A DNA stretch of 26,946 nt from an uncultured Bacteroidales bacterium (lineage in GTDB: Bacteria; Bacteroidota; Bacteroidia; Bacteroidales; UBA932), in NCBI GenBank assembly GCA_900546395.1, contig URDD01000035.1:1-26946 (forward strand). Reading direction: 5' to 3'. Numbering within the stretch: the stretch's first letter is position 1; each line of letters opens with the position of its first letter. This document shows positions 1-8,093 of this stretch, in pieces. The notes under the pieces are model-generated. The model ran no database searches. It was not told the origin of the DNA and saw only the letters and a list, made by a program, of their open reading frames with translations. The translations under genes and the position numbers were made by a program.

Positions 1-74
1 ATTTTAAAGTGTTCTGTGATGTCCGAAGGAAACAAGAGTCCTATCAGTGATTCGTATATATCCTGCTTTTCCAT
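1..74 (-). CDS. N-terminal start of a hypothetical protein, possibly ISAon1-type transposase N-terminal protein (runs off left edge)
   Basis: An ATG at 74 (minus strand) opens a frame that stays open to the window edge, giving 24 residues that begin MEKQDIYESLIGLLFPSD. A good Bacteroidales -7 element lies at 93-100, leaving a leader of about a dozen bases, which supports this start. Short proteins beginning ME(K/L)xE(I/L)Y..L..LLLP are, from memory, typical of the ISAon1-family transposase N-terminal region proteins of Bacteroidetes. With only 24 residues visible this is a resemblance and not an assignment. The rest of the gene lies outside the window. Confidence 0.35.
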   Translation of the reverse strand, partial: MEKQDIYESLIGLLFPSDITEHFK

Positions 75-92
75 TAATTCTATATTATTTTA

Positions 93-100
93 CAAAGTTA
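93..100 (-). promoter_or_regulatory. Bacteroidales -7 promoter element for the left-edge gene
   Basis: The minus strand reads TAACTTTG, an exact TAnnTTTG match, 19 bases before the ATG at 74. No clear -33 TTTG partner was found. Confidence 0.4.
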
Positions 101-192
101 GGATTTTATACCGAAACACATACTTTTGCAGGTGATCCCAAATCGCCAAGTCCGCTTGCGACTGAAATTCAAAAAATGGGATATTAAATAGA

Positions 193-226
193 AAAAGTGG
201 CTTACAAATACCTGTAAGCCACTTTT
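193..226 (-). terminator. Rho-independent terminator of tRNA-Ser
   Basis: A perfect 14-bp stem (193-206 with 213-226, including GTGGCTTAC/GTAAGCCAC) closes a 6-base loop and ends in a T run on the minus strand. It lies directly downstream of the tRNA-Ser gene and is therefore its likely terminator. Confidence 0.8.
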
Positions 227-229
227 CAG

Positions 230-314
230 CGGAGAGAGAGGGATTCGAACCCCCGGACCCGTTAAGATCAACGGTTTTCAAGACCGCCGCATTCGACCAC
301 TCTGCCATCTCTCC
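230..314 (-). tRNA. tRNA-Ser (anticodon UGA)
   Basis: The minus strand folds as a complete tRNA. The acceptor arms are GGAGAGA and TCTCTCC with discriminator G. The T-arm contains GGTTCGAATCC. The anticodon loop CTTGAAA gives anticodon TGA, read as serine (UCA codons). The long variable arm (about GTTGATCTTAAC) is diagnostic of class II tRNA-Ser. CCA is not encoded, as is usual in Bacteroidetes. A strong terminator follows, and a TAnnTTTG element precedes it at 361-368. Confidence 0.95.
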
Positions 315-324
315 AGTATTTTTT

Positions 325-356
325 CCGTTTCAGAAGTAGTGGTCTTTCTGAAACGG
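325..356. other. Perfect inverted repeat in the tRNA-Ser 5' leader
   Basis: CCGTTTCAGAA (325-335) and TTCTGAAACGG (346-356) form an 11-bp perfect stem with a 10-base loop. There is no T run on either strand, so it is not a standard terminator. It lies between the tRNA promoter element and the mature 5' end, so it would be part of the precursor leader. Confidence 0.5.
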
Positions 357-360
357 ATTG

Positions 361-368
361 CAAAGGTA
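361..368 (-). promoter_or_regulatory. Bacteroidales -7 element for tRNA-Ser
   Basis: The minus strand reads TACCTTTG, a TAnnTTTG match, about 47 bases upstream of the mature tRNA end. Confidence 0.45.
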
Positions 369-467
369 GTGAATTTTTTTTTACCTGCAAATTTTTTTGA
401 AAGAAAATGAAGATTTTTTAATGAACTGTCCATTTTTGAGAAAATCTGCGTAAAACAGCTTCCAAAT

Positions 468-1712
468 TTATATCGTATATCTGTCGCAACTTATGCTGTC
501 TATCGGAATGGCCATATATACAAGATTGTATCCGGACCTGTCTGCATTTTCTGTTTCTTCATAGAAAAAACCTATGAGTCCGTCACTTTGCTGCACCATT
601 GTAGAGTAAGCGGACTTTTCCTCTGAAATCTGGTATGGCCCTTTCCAGTCAGCGGCCAGAGATACTGATGTTATGCTTGCTGTATCTGAAGGCAGTTCTT
701 TATACCAGATACCTACATTTGCACGACCTGGTCCGAGAGGTACGGACTGGAAAGCCAGGTCAACTTTTTTTTCGTCATCCTTTCTTGTGGCACGGACTAT
801 AAGTATTTCTCCGTTACAGGAGTTTTCAACTGCTGTACATCCGTTATTGATTTTTCCCGAGAAAGCAGCTTCTTCCCATCTTCCCGCACCATTTGAGACA
901 TCAGTATAAGTGTAAATATTGAATATGCGTCCTCCTTCAGCGCGGCTGCTCAGAATAACCCTTCCGTCAGGAAGTTCTTCACACTTGGGCTCATTTCCAT
1001 CTTTGGCCGGTAATGCATCGGCACCTCCTAATGCTTTCCAGCTGCGCCCGAAATCATCGCTGTAAATCACTCTGTTACCATTTGGTCTTGCGCATAGAGC
1101 TGCATATATTCTATAGTATTTACCTATTTTGGTAACCCTGCTTTGGAAAATCTTTCCAGAGCCTATGAAGCAACTTTCAACACACCCTTCTGTGCATTCA
1201 TCAAATAAGGAATATATGTTTTCGGTGATTTCTTCCCACTTTGACCAAGTCTTACCTTTGTCGAAACTTCTCAGTGCTGCGATTCTGTTCGGATTTTTCC
1301 TGTTTGTGCTTTCCATCCAGTAAACGGTTTCTCCGCAGACAGCCATCATTAGTACTTCTCCGGTTTCTCTATCAATAACTACTGCAGGGTCTCCAAAACC
1401 GCAGTCCGTAGCACCTCTTTTTCCTGTTCCTTCGATTACAGTAGAAGTTTCACTCCATGTTTTACCGTTGTCAGGAGATGTTTTAGAATGTATATCTACT
1501 CTTCCGAATCCTATGTCAGCCCTGCAATGCCTGTAGTCGGCGAGGGCCAGTAAAGTGCCGTCTTTGAAAGATGCTATGGCCGGTATTCTGTAAGGAATGC
1601 TTGTTGAGTCAGGATTTACAAAAAGAATATGTCTCTTGACCGGTATGTTACCGCATGAGCTTACAAGTGCGACTGCCGCTGAAAGGCATAAAATTTTGAA
1701 ACCTGTATTCAT
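468..1712 (-). CDS. Exo-alpha-sialidase (GH33-type), lipoprotein
   Basis: This 414-residue protein should hydrolyse terminal sialic acids from host glycans at the cell surface or in the periplasm. The start chosen is the ATG at 1712. It gives a lipoprotein signal peptide with lipobox LVSSC (Cys20), and the promoter element at 1782-1789 lies upstream of it. A longer in-frame start at 1784 would lie upstream of the expected transcript start. The arginine-containing YRIP motif is at residues 41-44. Asp-box repeats follow: SPDNGKTW, SFDKGKTW and SDDFGRSW. The later SRAEGG and the Tyr in YSTMVQQSDG are compatible with the arginine triad and the nucleophilic tyrosine of GH33 (inferred by family pattern). 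It is divergent from the PTS-IIC-like gene, and no sialic-acid catabolism genes are next to it. Confidence 0.88.
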   Translation of the reverse strand: MNTGFKILCLSAAVALVSSCGNIPVKRHILFVNPDSTSIPYRIPAIASFKDGTLLALADYRHCRADIGFGRVDIHSKTSPDNGKTWSETSTVIEGTGKRGATDCGFGDPAVVIDRETGEVLMMAVCGETVYWMESTNRKNPNRIAALRSFDKGKTWSKWEEITENIYSLFDECTEGCVESCFIGSGKIFQSRVTKIGKYYRIYAALCARPNGNRVIYSDDFGRSWKALGGADALPAKDGNEPKCEELPDGRVILSSRAEGGRIFNIYTYTDVSNGAGRWEEAAFSGKINNGCTAVENSCNGEILIVRATRKDDEKKVDLAFQSVPLGPGRANVGIWYKELPSDTASITSVSLAADWKGPYQISEEKSAYSTMVQQSDGLIGFFYEETENADRSGYNLVYMAIPIDSISCDRYTI

Positions 1713-1781
1713 CTGATATGTACTATGTTTATATGTTTTACTTTGTCTATGCCGAATGTCGGCGATTAAATACGCCAGACA

Positions 1782-1789
1782 CAAATATA
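1782..1789 (-). promoter_or_regulatory. Bacteroidales -7 element for the sialidase
   Basis: The minus strand reads TATATTTG (TAnnTTTG), about 70 bases upstream of the ATG at 1712. It overlaps the alternative upstream start codon and so argues against that start. Confidence 0.45.
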
Positions 1790-1843
1790 CGGATAACTTC
1801 TAAGTAAATATTATAATTAGTCCTGATAATACTTGAAATTTGC

Positions 1844-1851
1844 TATTTTTG
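1844..1851 (+). promoter_or_regulatory. Bacteroidales -7 element for the PTS-IIC-like gene
   Basis: TATTTTTG matches TAnnTTTG and lies 58 bases before the chosen TTG start. No clear -33 element is seen. Confidence 0.4.
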
Positions 1852-1909
1852 CGCGTCATTGCGCAGCGCTTTGTAGTTCGGTAATCAAAAGACACTGCTT
1901 AAAAATCAA

Positions 1910-2977
1910 TTGAAATTGGGAAAAATAAAATTATACCTTAAAAGGAAAGATATAGAAATTTCTTTTAGAAGATATGGGATTGAAGCTATGTCGGCTATGG
2001 CCCAAGGGCTTTTTTGTACGCTTCTGATAGGAACAATATTCAATACATTGGGTACTCAGTTTAATATTGGAGTCCTTTCACAGGAATTTGTAACTTTTGC
2101 AGGCAGGGGATATACATTAGGTTCTCTTGCTCAGATTATGTCTGGTCCTGCCATGGCAGTTGCAATAGGTTCGGCATTGAAGTCACCTGCTCTTGTACTT
2201 TTTTCACTGGTCCCTGTTGGTCTGGCTGCCAATGCTATAGGTGGTGCAGGTGGTCCGTTTGCAGTCTATGTAGTAACAATAATGGCAGCTGAATGCGGAA
2301 AACTTGTCAGCAAGGAGACCAAGGTAGATCTCCTTGTCACACCTTCTGTGACTTTGGCTGCAGGAGTAGGGTTTGCCTGTCTTTTTGCTGCACCGGTAGG
2401 TAATGCTGCATCCTGGATAGGAAATATCATTATGTGGGCTACAGAGTTACAACCTTTCATTATGGGCATACTTGTTTCAGTACTGGTCGGTATGGCTCTT
2501 ACTCTGCCCATTTCTTCAGCAGCAATCTGTGCCGGTCTTGGATTGACAGGTCTGGCAGGAGGTGCTGCTTTGGCCGGATGTTGTGCCCAGATGGTAGGAT
2601 TTGCGACAATGAGTTTTAAGGAAAACGGATGGGGAGGACTTATAAGTCAGGGGCTTGGTACCAGTATGCTTCAGATGGGAAATATTCTGAAAAATCCTCT
2701 TGTTTGGGGACCTCCCATTATAGCAAGCATGATAACAGGCCCGATAGCTACTTGTGTGTTTCATTTGGAAATGAACGGGGCAGCAGTCAATTCCGGGATG
2801 GGAACCTGCGGTCTGTGCGGGCCGATAGGAGTGTGGACAGGGTGGACAGATCCGTCGGCGTTTGACTGGACAGGTCTTGTCTTGATAAGTCTTGTACTTC
2901 CGGCTGTCATAACCCCTCTGGTGGCACATCTATTCAGAAAAACCGGATGGATTAAGCCTGGAGATTTGTATATTTAG
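1910..2977 (+). CDS. PTS sugar transporter subunit IIC-like membrane protein (PTS_EIIC_2/PfoR-like)
   Basis: A 355-residue polytopic inner-membrane protein with about eight to ten Gly/Ala-rich hydrophobic segments. The early segment AMAQGLFCTLLIGTIFNTLG, the glycine-rich NAIGGAGGPFAVY, and the late GAAVNSGMGTCGLCGPIG are typical of the PTS_EIIC_2 (PfoR-like) family. No IIA or IIB domain is present in the protein or beside it, so phosphotransfer is not shown and the substrate is unknown. The frame opens with a TTG at 1910 (MKLGKIKLYLKRKDIEIS). The next in-frame ATG (1988) would remove conserved cytosolic sequence and the start of the first membrane segment, so TTG is preferred. It is divergent from the sialidase. 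A link to sialic-acid transport is only a guess from position. Confidence 0.75.
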   Translation: MKLGKIKLYLKRKDIEISFRRYGIEAMSAMAQGLFCTLLIGTIFNTLGTQFNIGVLSQEFVTFAGRGYTLGSLAQIMSGPAMAVAIGSALKSPALVLFSLVPVGLAANAIGGAGGPFAVYVVTIMAAECGKLVSKETKVDLLVTPSVTLAAGVGFACLFAAPVGNAASWIGNIIMWATELQPFIMGILVSVLVGMALTLPISSAAICAGLGLTGLAGGAALAGCCAQMVGFATMSFKENGWGGLISQGLGTSMLQMGNILKNPLVWGPPIIASMITGPIATCVFHLEMNGAAVNSGMGTCGLCGPIGVWTGWTDPSAFDWTGLVLISLVLPAVITPLVAHLFRKTGWIKPGDLYI

Positions 2978-3007
2978 GCCATTTTCTAGGATTTTATATA
3001 TTTTGCA

Positions 3008-3015
3008 TATATTTG
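3008..3015 (+). promoter_or_regulatory. Bacteroidales -7 element for the outer-membrane barrel gene
   Basis: TATATTTG matches TAnnTTTG and gives a leader of about 80 bases before the ATG at 3103. Confidence 0.4.
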
Positions 3016-3102
3016 TGGCACCAAATGACATACGTTTGTTTGCTGTTTGTGCGGTGACGTTTGTTTTATGGAGGCGAATCAGATTTTACCAAATAATATT
3101 TT

Positions 3103-3771
3103 ATGAAAAAATTTTTCTTTTTGATGATTACGGCACTTCTGCCGTTAATGGTTTCTGCCCAGCAGAAAGGTGACATGTCTATTTCCGGAAGCATTGGATT
3201 AAACGGCGGCGGCACTTCTTATTCTTCCGCTTCAGGCGGGACGAAGGTTACTGTGAAGGAACCGTCTGCTTTCAGTTTCCAGATTGCTCCGGAGTTCGGT
3301 ATTTTTGTAATCGACAGGCTTGAGGTCAATATAGGGCTCGGCTATTCACTTACAAGGTCTGAACCGAACAAGCACTCCACTGATTCTGAAAATTATTATG
3401 ATTATACAAACCTTTTCGTAATATCTCCAGGAGTCAGTTATTATGTTCCCGTATGTGACAAATTGTATTATACACCAGGACTTTCACTAGGTGTCGGTTT
3501 CGGAAATGAAAAGTCCCAACTGAAATCAGATTTGATAGAAAAAAATCCTTTGACTTCATTCGGAATTTCCCTTTCATTCCTTGAATTTGAGTTCCGTCCT
3601 TGCAGCCATCTCGGCATAAGCCTCAGTGCCGGAGAACTCAATTATACATATTTGCATTCGACATACAAGGAAGTGGATAATGACGAGACTGTTAAATATT
3701 CTTCCAACAGCAATAGCGTAAGCTTCGGACTCAACCTTGGAGCTAAGATAGGATTCAAATATTATTTCTAA
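3103..3771 (+). CDS. Small outer-membrane beta-barrel protein (OmpA/porin-like fold)
   Basis: This 222-residue protein has a clear Sec signal peptide (MKKFFFLMITALLPLMVSAQ). The mature part consists of alternating polar/hydrophobic stretches separated by short turns, such as SISGSIGLNGG, FSFQIAPEFGIFV and LEVNIGLGYSLT, and ends in the aromatic strand GAKIGFKYYF. A terminal Phe is the usual signal for BAM insertion. The pattern fits the eight-stranded outer_membrane_beta-barrel (OMP_b-brl) family common in Bacteroidetes. No ligand or pore function can be read from the sequence. It has its own promoter element at 3008-3015 and is followed by a shared bidirectional terminator, so it is monocistronic. 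Confidence 0.75.
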   Translation: MKKFFFLMITALLPLMVSAQQKGDMSISGSIGLNGGGTSYSSASGGTKVTVKEPSAFSFQIAPEFGIFVIDRLEVNIGLGYSLTRSEPNKHSTDSENYYDYTNLFVISPGVSYYVPVCDKLYYTPGLSLGVGFGNEKSQLKSDLIEKNPLTSFGISLSFLEFEFRPCSHLGISLSAGELNYTYLHSTYKEVDNDETVKYSSNSNSVSFGLNLGAKIGFKYYF

Positions 3772-3839
3772 GACAGTAGTTTCCATACGCGTGGATAAGG
3801 TTATCCGAGAAAGTTTGGAAAGTGATTTTGCCAATAATG

Positions 3840-3874
3840 AAAAGAGTTGTAAACTAATTGTTTACAACTCTTTT
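3840..3874. terminator. Bidirectional terminator between the barrel gene and rpoN
   Basis: A perfect 15-bp stem (3840-3854 with 3860-3874, containing GAGTTGTAAAC) with a 5-base loop and A/T-rich flanks on both sides serves two convergent genes. On the rpoN side the stem includes the last sense codons and the stop codon (3862-3864). Confidence 0.8.
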
Positions 3875-5274
3875 CTTAATCTGGCCTTTGGAATGTTCAG
3901 CTGATCCCTGTATTTTGCAATTGTCCTTCTGGCGACTTTATATCCTTTTTTGGTCATGGCATCTACCAGCTGGTCGTCAGTAAGCGGCTTGCGCTTGTTT
4001 TCATTATCGACGCATTCCTGGAGAGCTTTCTTGAGTTCTCTTGTAGAGACTTCTTCACCGTCTTGATTTTCAAGCCCTTCTGAAAAGAAGTATTTAAGTG
4101 AGTATATTCCGAAGTGTGTTTCAATATACTTACTGTTTACGACTCGGGAAATCGTAGATATGTCAAATCCTGTTTTTTCAGCAATATCTTTAAGAACCAT
4201 AGGCTTCAGATGACTTTCGTCTCCGTCTATAAAATAATCGTGCTGATATTCTATAATTGCCTTCATTGTACTCTCGAGCGTATTGTGTCTCTGCTTTATC
4301 GCTTCAACAAACCATTTGGCTGAATCCAGTTTTTTCTTGACAAAAGTTGCGGCCTCTTTCTTTTCACGTTCAGATGAATTGGCTGCATCCATAAGGATGT
4401 CAGCATATTTCTTATTCACTTTCAGTTCAGGAATGGAGAAGCGTGGCATTGTCAGTTTCAACTCGCCGTCTTCAAGTGTAAGAATGAAATCTGGAACAAT
4501 CTGTTGTGCCTGGTCGTTGTATGAATCATCTATCTGACCTCCGGGCGAAGGGTTCAACTTTAAAATCTTTGACATTGCGGCTTTCATTTCGTCTTCCGTA
4601 ATGCCCATTCTTGAAATTATCTTCTGAAAATGCTTGTTGGTAAATTCTGTAAAGAAATCCTGAAGAATCCGTGTAGCGTTAATGACATCCGGTGTCTGTT
4701 TGAACGTCTTTATCTGGAGAAGGAGGCATTCGCGCAAATCGCGTGCACCTACTCCTGCCGGCTCGAAATCCTGTATAATTTTAAGCATACTCAAGACTTC
4801 TTTTTCGTCTGTTTCTATCCCAGCTCTGAACGCGAGATCATCAACAAGACTTTCTATATCCCTCCTGAGATATCCGTCATCATCAAGGCTGCCTATTATG
4901 AAAGCAGCGACAGAATGCTGGTGTTCCGACAGGCTTCTGAAGCCAAGCTGGTCCATCAGGCTCTGTGTGAAACTTTCTTTTACGGAAAAAGTGTTGTATT
5001 GAGGCCTTTCGTCTTTGCTATAATTGTTGACCCGTAGCTTATAACTTGGAATGGAATCGTCTTCTTTATATTCAGAAAGTGATACTTCACGAGGTCCGTC
5101 TTCTTCATCATCTCTGTCATTGGCAGTGTTTTCATCAAGTACAGGATTCTCTTCCAACTCTTTTCTAATCCTCTGTTCCAGCTCCTGTGTAGGAAGTTCA
5201 ATAAGCTTTATAGTCTGGATCTGCAGAGGCGAAAGCTTCTGAGTCTGTTTTAGTTCCAATCCTTGTTTCAACAT
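3862..5274 (-). CDS. rpoN: RNA polymerase sigma-54 factor
   Basis: A 470-residue sigma-54. Region I at the N terminus is the Gln/Leu-rich activator-interacting segment (GLELKQTQKLSPLQIQTIKL). An acidic region II follows (DENTANDRDDEEDG). The core-binding and DNA-binding domains come next, and the signature RpoN box ARRTIAKYRD sits at about residues 448-457. Sigma-54 directs transcription from -24/-12 promoters and needs AAA+ enhancer-binding activators, none of which is encoded here. It is the last gene of the operon LEA lipoprotein - SPOR protein - rpoN, with a 12-base gap to the SPOR gene. The bidirectional hairpin at its stop codon is its terminator. No damage is seen. Confidence 0.97.
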   Translation of the reverse strand: MLKQGLELKQTQKLSPLQIQTIKLIELPTQELEQRIRKELEENPVLDENTANDRDDEEDGPREVSLSEYKEDDSIPSYKLRVNNYSKDERPQYNTFSVKESFTQSLMDQLGFRSLSEHQHSVAAFIIGSLDDDGYLRRDIESLVDDLAFRAGIETDEKEVLSMLKIIQDFEPAGVGARDLRECLLLQIKTFKQTPDVINATRILQDFFTEFTNKHFQKIISRMGITEDEMKAAMSKILKLNPSPGGQIDDSYNDQAQQIVPDFILTLEDGELKLTMPRFSIPELKVNKKYADILMDAANSSEREKKEAATFVKKKLDSAKWFVEAIKQRHNTLESTMKAIIEYQHDYFIDGDESHLKPMVLKDIAEKTGFDISTISRVVNSKYIETHFGIYSLKYFFSEGLENQDGEEVSTRELKKALQECVDNENKRKPLTDDQLVDAMTKKGYKVARRTIAKYRDQLNIPKARLRKEL

Positions 5275-5286
5275 ATTCTCTGTACT

Positions 5287-5970
5287 TTAAAGATTTATTG
5301 ATGTAGTCTGATGTACATCTCCGTAGCCTTCAATAGGCCTCAAGACGCGCACTGTATCAGACACTATAGGATGTTCTTTGTCAATTACAGGGTAATTGAT
5401 GATTTCTCTGACGACAAAGGCAGTAGGAAATTCGCCTGCAATCCTTTTTAGCAACAGCATAGCTTCTGAACGTGTTCTGAAATCGCCTACGGTGACTTTG
5501 AAGTAAGGATTTACATGATTTCTATATGCAGGGATTTCCGGATATTGTGTCCTGAATTCTTTTACCATATTTTCTGAAGCCACTCTGGAGGATTGCTTGT
5601 TGTCAAAGAAAATCCGTACCCTGTAACCTTCGATGGTGCGTGTCCGGTTTGAATTAATATGATTCATCATCCCTGTGCGAATGAATGACGACTGATGTAC
5701 TTTCACATCAGCATTGTCTCCTTTGGCTTTCGATGGCATCAAATCAAAAATCACCTTGCCTACCAATGTGCTATCAACAGTATCAGCAAACCTGACGATA
5801 GTAGAATCCGCATACATGTATCCCTCTGGAGCCTGCAGACTGTCAATGCCTTCCATGACAGGATTCTGGGTGCCGGGAAACAGGCGGTCTTGTGCCGATG
5901 CAAATGATGCGTTCGAAAAGAATGCAGCAGCGGCAATGGTTGTTGTTATTATTTTCTTTATAAATTTCAT
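5287..5970 (-). CDS. SPOR-domain protein with signal peptide
   Basis: This 227-residue exported protein has a Sec signal peptide (MKFIKKIITTTIAAAAFFSNASFASAQ). Residues 115-195 form a SPOR-type domain: GYRVRIFFDNKQSSRVA, a helix with an EFRTQYPEIPAY core, YFKVTVGDFRTRSEAM and a second helix. SPOR domains bind denuded peptidoglycan glycan strands and usually act in cell division or wall remodelling. That role is known for the family and inferred here. The N-terminal ~90 residues resemble no family I know. It lies 5 bases downstream of the LEA lipoprotein gene and 12 bases upstream of rpoN, so the three are almost certainly co-transcribed. Confidence 0.8.
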   Translation of the reverse strand: MKFIKKIITTTIAAAAFFSNASFASAQDRLFPGTQNPVMEGIDSLQAPEGYMYADSTIVRFADTVDSTLVGKVIFDLMPSKAKGDNADVKVHQSSFIRTGMMNHINSNRTRTIEGYRVRIFFDNKQSSRVASENMVKEFRTQYPEIPAYRNHVNPYFKVTVGDFRTRSEAMLLLKRIAGEFPTAFVVREIINYPVIDKEHPIVSDTVRVLRPIEGYGDVHQTTSINL

Positions 5971-5975
5971 TGTCT

Positions 5976-6467
5976 TTATTTCTTTATGTTTTTTATCAGG
6001 TTGGAAACAGGTATTCTCTTTAATGTGACACCTTTGGTTAACCCCTTACCCAATTTTGCCTTGAAACTGGCAGTGACAGTGAAGGCTTCTGGCCCCGAGT
6101 TATGCAGGAAAGACATTACGGCCAGAGGTGAAATTCCAGGAGACAGTTCCATTTTTCCCTTTACTGTTACCGTGGATTCGCATCTTCCTTCTATATTCAG
6201 AGGGTCAGCGTAGAATTTTCCGATGGTTTCTCCATATCTTTCCACAATGCCTTCTATAGCGCTGATTCCGATACTTTTGGAAGGATTGAATATAGTCACG
6301 GAAATGACAGCATCTGCTGTTTTCAATCCGGATATTCCAAATGATTCTACTTTTGTTGAAGATATCCTTATATTTCTAAGGTCCTTGATACTCGCGCATC
6401 CTGTACTTGTCAGCATAACTGCAAATACAGTAAAATGTGCGATGATTTTTAATGCTTTATTCTTCAT
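5976..6467 (-). CDS. LEA type 2 / WHy-like lipoprotein
   Basis: A 163-residue lipoprotein with signal peptide and lipobox STGC (Cys24). The mature part matches the single-domain pattern of LEA type 2 (WHy) proteins: strand-turn-strand segments such as LKTADAVISVTIFNPSKSI, a middle G-rich turn, and EAFTVTASFKAKLG near the C terminus. Bacterial members are small envelope proteins of unclear function. It is the first gene of the leftward operon that contains the SPOR protein and rpoN. The promoter element at 6488-6495 leaves a short leader of about 14 bases. Confidence 0.65.
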   Translation of the reverse strand: MKNKALKIIAHFTVFAVMLTSTGCASIKDLRNIRISSTKVESFGISGLKTADAVISVTIFNPSKSIGISAIEGIVERYGETIGKFYADPLNIEGRCESTVTVKGKMELSPGISPLAVMSFLHNSGPEAFTVTASFKAKLGKGLTKGVTLKRIPVSNLIKNIKK

Positions 6468-6487
6468 TTCATAATATTACATCTTTG

Positions 6488-6495
6488 CAAAGATA
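6488..6495 (-). promoter_or_regulatory. Bacteroidales -7 element for the LEA-SPOR-rpoN operon
   Basis: The minus strand reads TATCTTTG (TAnnTTTG), 21 bases upstream of the ATG at 6467. It is paired with a divergent copy of the same octamer at 6519-6526. Confidence 0.55.
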
Positions 6496-6518
6496 GAAAA
6501 AAATACATATAAAAGTCG

Positions 6519-6526
6519 TATCTTTG
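6519..6526 (+). promoter_or_regulatory. Bacteroidales -7 element for miaB
   Basis: TATCTTTG, identical to the element on the other strand at 6488-6495, lies 78 bases upstream of the miaB ATG. The resulting leader holds two small hairpins: CTCTG/CAGAG at 6537-6551, and TGTCC-GGGA-GGACA at 6571-6584 with a GNRA-type loop. Confidence 0.5.
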
Positions 6527-6604
6527 CCGATGGCATCTCTGTTTTGCAGAGGAAACCGGAATATAATTTCTGTCCGGGAGGACAATATAAAGTAAATTTT
6601 AGAG

Positions 6605-7966
6605 ATGAACAATATAAGACCATTGACAGACCCTTCGAAACCTAAGGTTTATATAGAGACCTACGGGTGTCAGATGAATGTAAATGACAGTGAAGTAATC
6701 CTTTCGATTCTTCAGGATGCGGGATATGTCCTTACTGAAAATATGGACGAGGCTTCAGTTATTCTGGCCAATACATGTTCCATAAGGGATAATGCGGAGC
6801 AGCGTATCTGGGGACGTATAGAGCAGTTCCGCCTGCAGAAGCGCAGAAGAGAAGGAGTGATCATAGGAATAGTGGGATGTATGGCTGAGAGGTTGAAAGA
6901 CAAACTGCTGGATACTTATGTGGTAGATTTGGTGGCAGGTCCTGATTCGTATCGCAGTCTGCCTGGCCTGCTTGCTGACATTACGCCTGATTCTCCGCAG
7001 ATGAATGTACTTCTTTCACATGAGGAGACATATGCTGACATATCTCCTGTTAGAATGGATAAGAACGGAGTTTCTGCATTCATATCCATAATGAGGGGTT
7101 GTAACAATGTATGTTCGTACTGTGTCGTGCCTTATACACGAGGAGCTGAAAGAAGCCGTAATCCGGAATCAATAGTCAGGGAGGCGGAAGAACTTTTTGC
7201 AAACGGCTACAAGGAAGTATGTCTTTTGGGACAGAATGTGGATTCCTATTATTGGAAAGACAAGGAACTGGCAGACAAGAATGTGAATTTCGCAGGCCTT
7301 CTGGAAATGGTGGCCAAGGTAAGCCCGGAACTCCGTGTTAGATTTTCCACATCACATCCTAAAGATATCAGCGATGAGGTCATCTATACAATGGCCATGT
7401 ATGACAATATCTGTAAACATATACACCTTCCTGTGCAGTCTGGAAGCGATGTGATGCTTGAAAAAATGCGCAGAAAATATAACCGTGAATGGTATCTGGA
7501 AAGGGTAGCCAAAATACGCTCTGTGATGCCGGGATGCGGTCTTACTACAGACGTAATCGCCGGATTCTGCGGTGAGACTGAGCAGGACCACAAAGATACG
7601 CTGTCACTTATGGAAGAGGTTTGCTTTGACAGTGCGTTTATGTTCCAGTATTCTGAAAGGCCCGGTACACTGGCTTCCAGGAAATATGCCGATGATGTAC
7701 CTGCTGAGGTAAAGACTGAAAGATTGAACGAAATCATAGCACTCCAGGGACGGATGAGTCTGAAGAGCAATGAGAAGGAGGTCGGCAAGGTATTCAAGGT
7801 CCTTGTAGAAGGCGTTTCGAAGAGAAATGATGAGGAACTTTTCGGAAGGGCCAGCAACAATAAGGTGTGCGTTTTCCCGGCCGGAGGTCACCGTATAGGA
7901 GATTATGTGGAAGTCAAGGTAATATCCTGCACTTCCGCCACACTTATTTCCGAATTGGTGAAGTAG
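6605..7966 (+). CDS. miaB: tRNA-2-methylthio-N6-dimethylallyladenosine synthase
   Basis: A 453-residue methylthiotransferase. MiaB adds the 2-methylthio group to i6A37 of tRNAs that read UNN codons, using two [4Fe-4S] clusters and SAM. The N-terminal MTTase domain holds its three cluster cysteines in YGCQMN (Cys22), ANTCSIRDNAEQR and VGCMAER. The radical SAM motif CNNVCSYC lies in RGCNNVCSYCVVPYTRG. A TRAM domain closes the protein (GKVFKVLVEG to the C terminus). AERSR after the radical SAM loop and DNAEQR fit MiaB rather than RimO or MtaB. The length is normal for the family. It is followed by its own terminator at 8028-8065. Confidence 0.96.
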   Translation: MNNIRPLTDPSKPKVYIETYGCQMNVNDSEVILSILQDAGYVLTENMDEASVILANTCSIRDNAEQRIWGRIEQFRLQKRRREGVIIGIVGCMAERLKDKLLDTYVVDLVAGPDSYRSLPGLLADITPDSPQMNVLLSHEETYADISPVRMDKNGVSAFISIMRGCNNVCSYCVVPYTRGAERSRNPESIVREAEELFANGYKEVCLLGQNVDSYYWKDKELADKNVNFAGLLEMVAKVSPELRVRFSTSHPKDISDEVIYTMAMYDNICKHIHLPVQSGSDVMLEKMRRKYNREWYLERVAKIRSVMPGCGLTTDVIAGFCGETEQDHKDTLSLMEEVCFDSAFMFQYSERPGTLASRKYADDVPAEVKTERLNEIIALQGRMSLKSNEKEVGKVFKVLVEGVSKRNDEELFGRASNNKVCVFPAGGHRIGDYVEVKVISCTSATLISELVK

Positions 7967-8027
7967 CATTTAAATGGTCAGAGGCTGTATTCCTTAAGAT
8001 TTGCGTCTGAGAGAATATTTGATAGAA

Positions 8028-8065
8028 AAAGAATCCGTCCTTTGTTTTGCAGGGATGGATTCTTT
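8028..8065 (+). terminator. Terminator downstream of miaB
   Basis: A 13-bp stem (8028-8040 with 8053-8065, one G-T pair; core GAATCC/GGATTC) with a 12-base loop lies about 60 bases after the miaB stop. Its descending arm ends in TTT, followed by ACGTTTTATT. Confidence 0.6.
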
Positions 8066-8093
8066 ACGTTTTATTAAGGTAATTTCTAAGAAA

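Noticed and set aside
468..1784. Sialidase start at 1784
   Set aside because: It would lie inside the likely promoter element at 1782-1789 and put 24 polar residues before a good lipoprotein signal.
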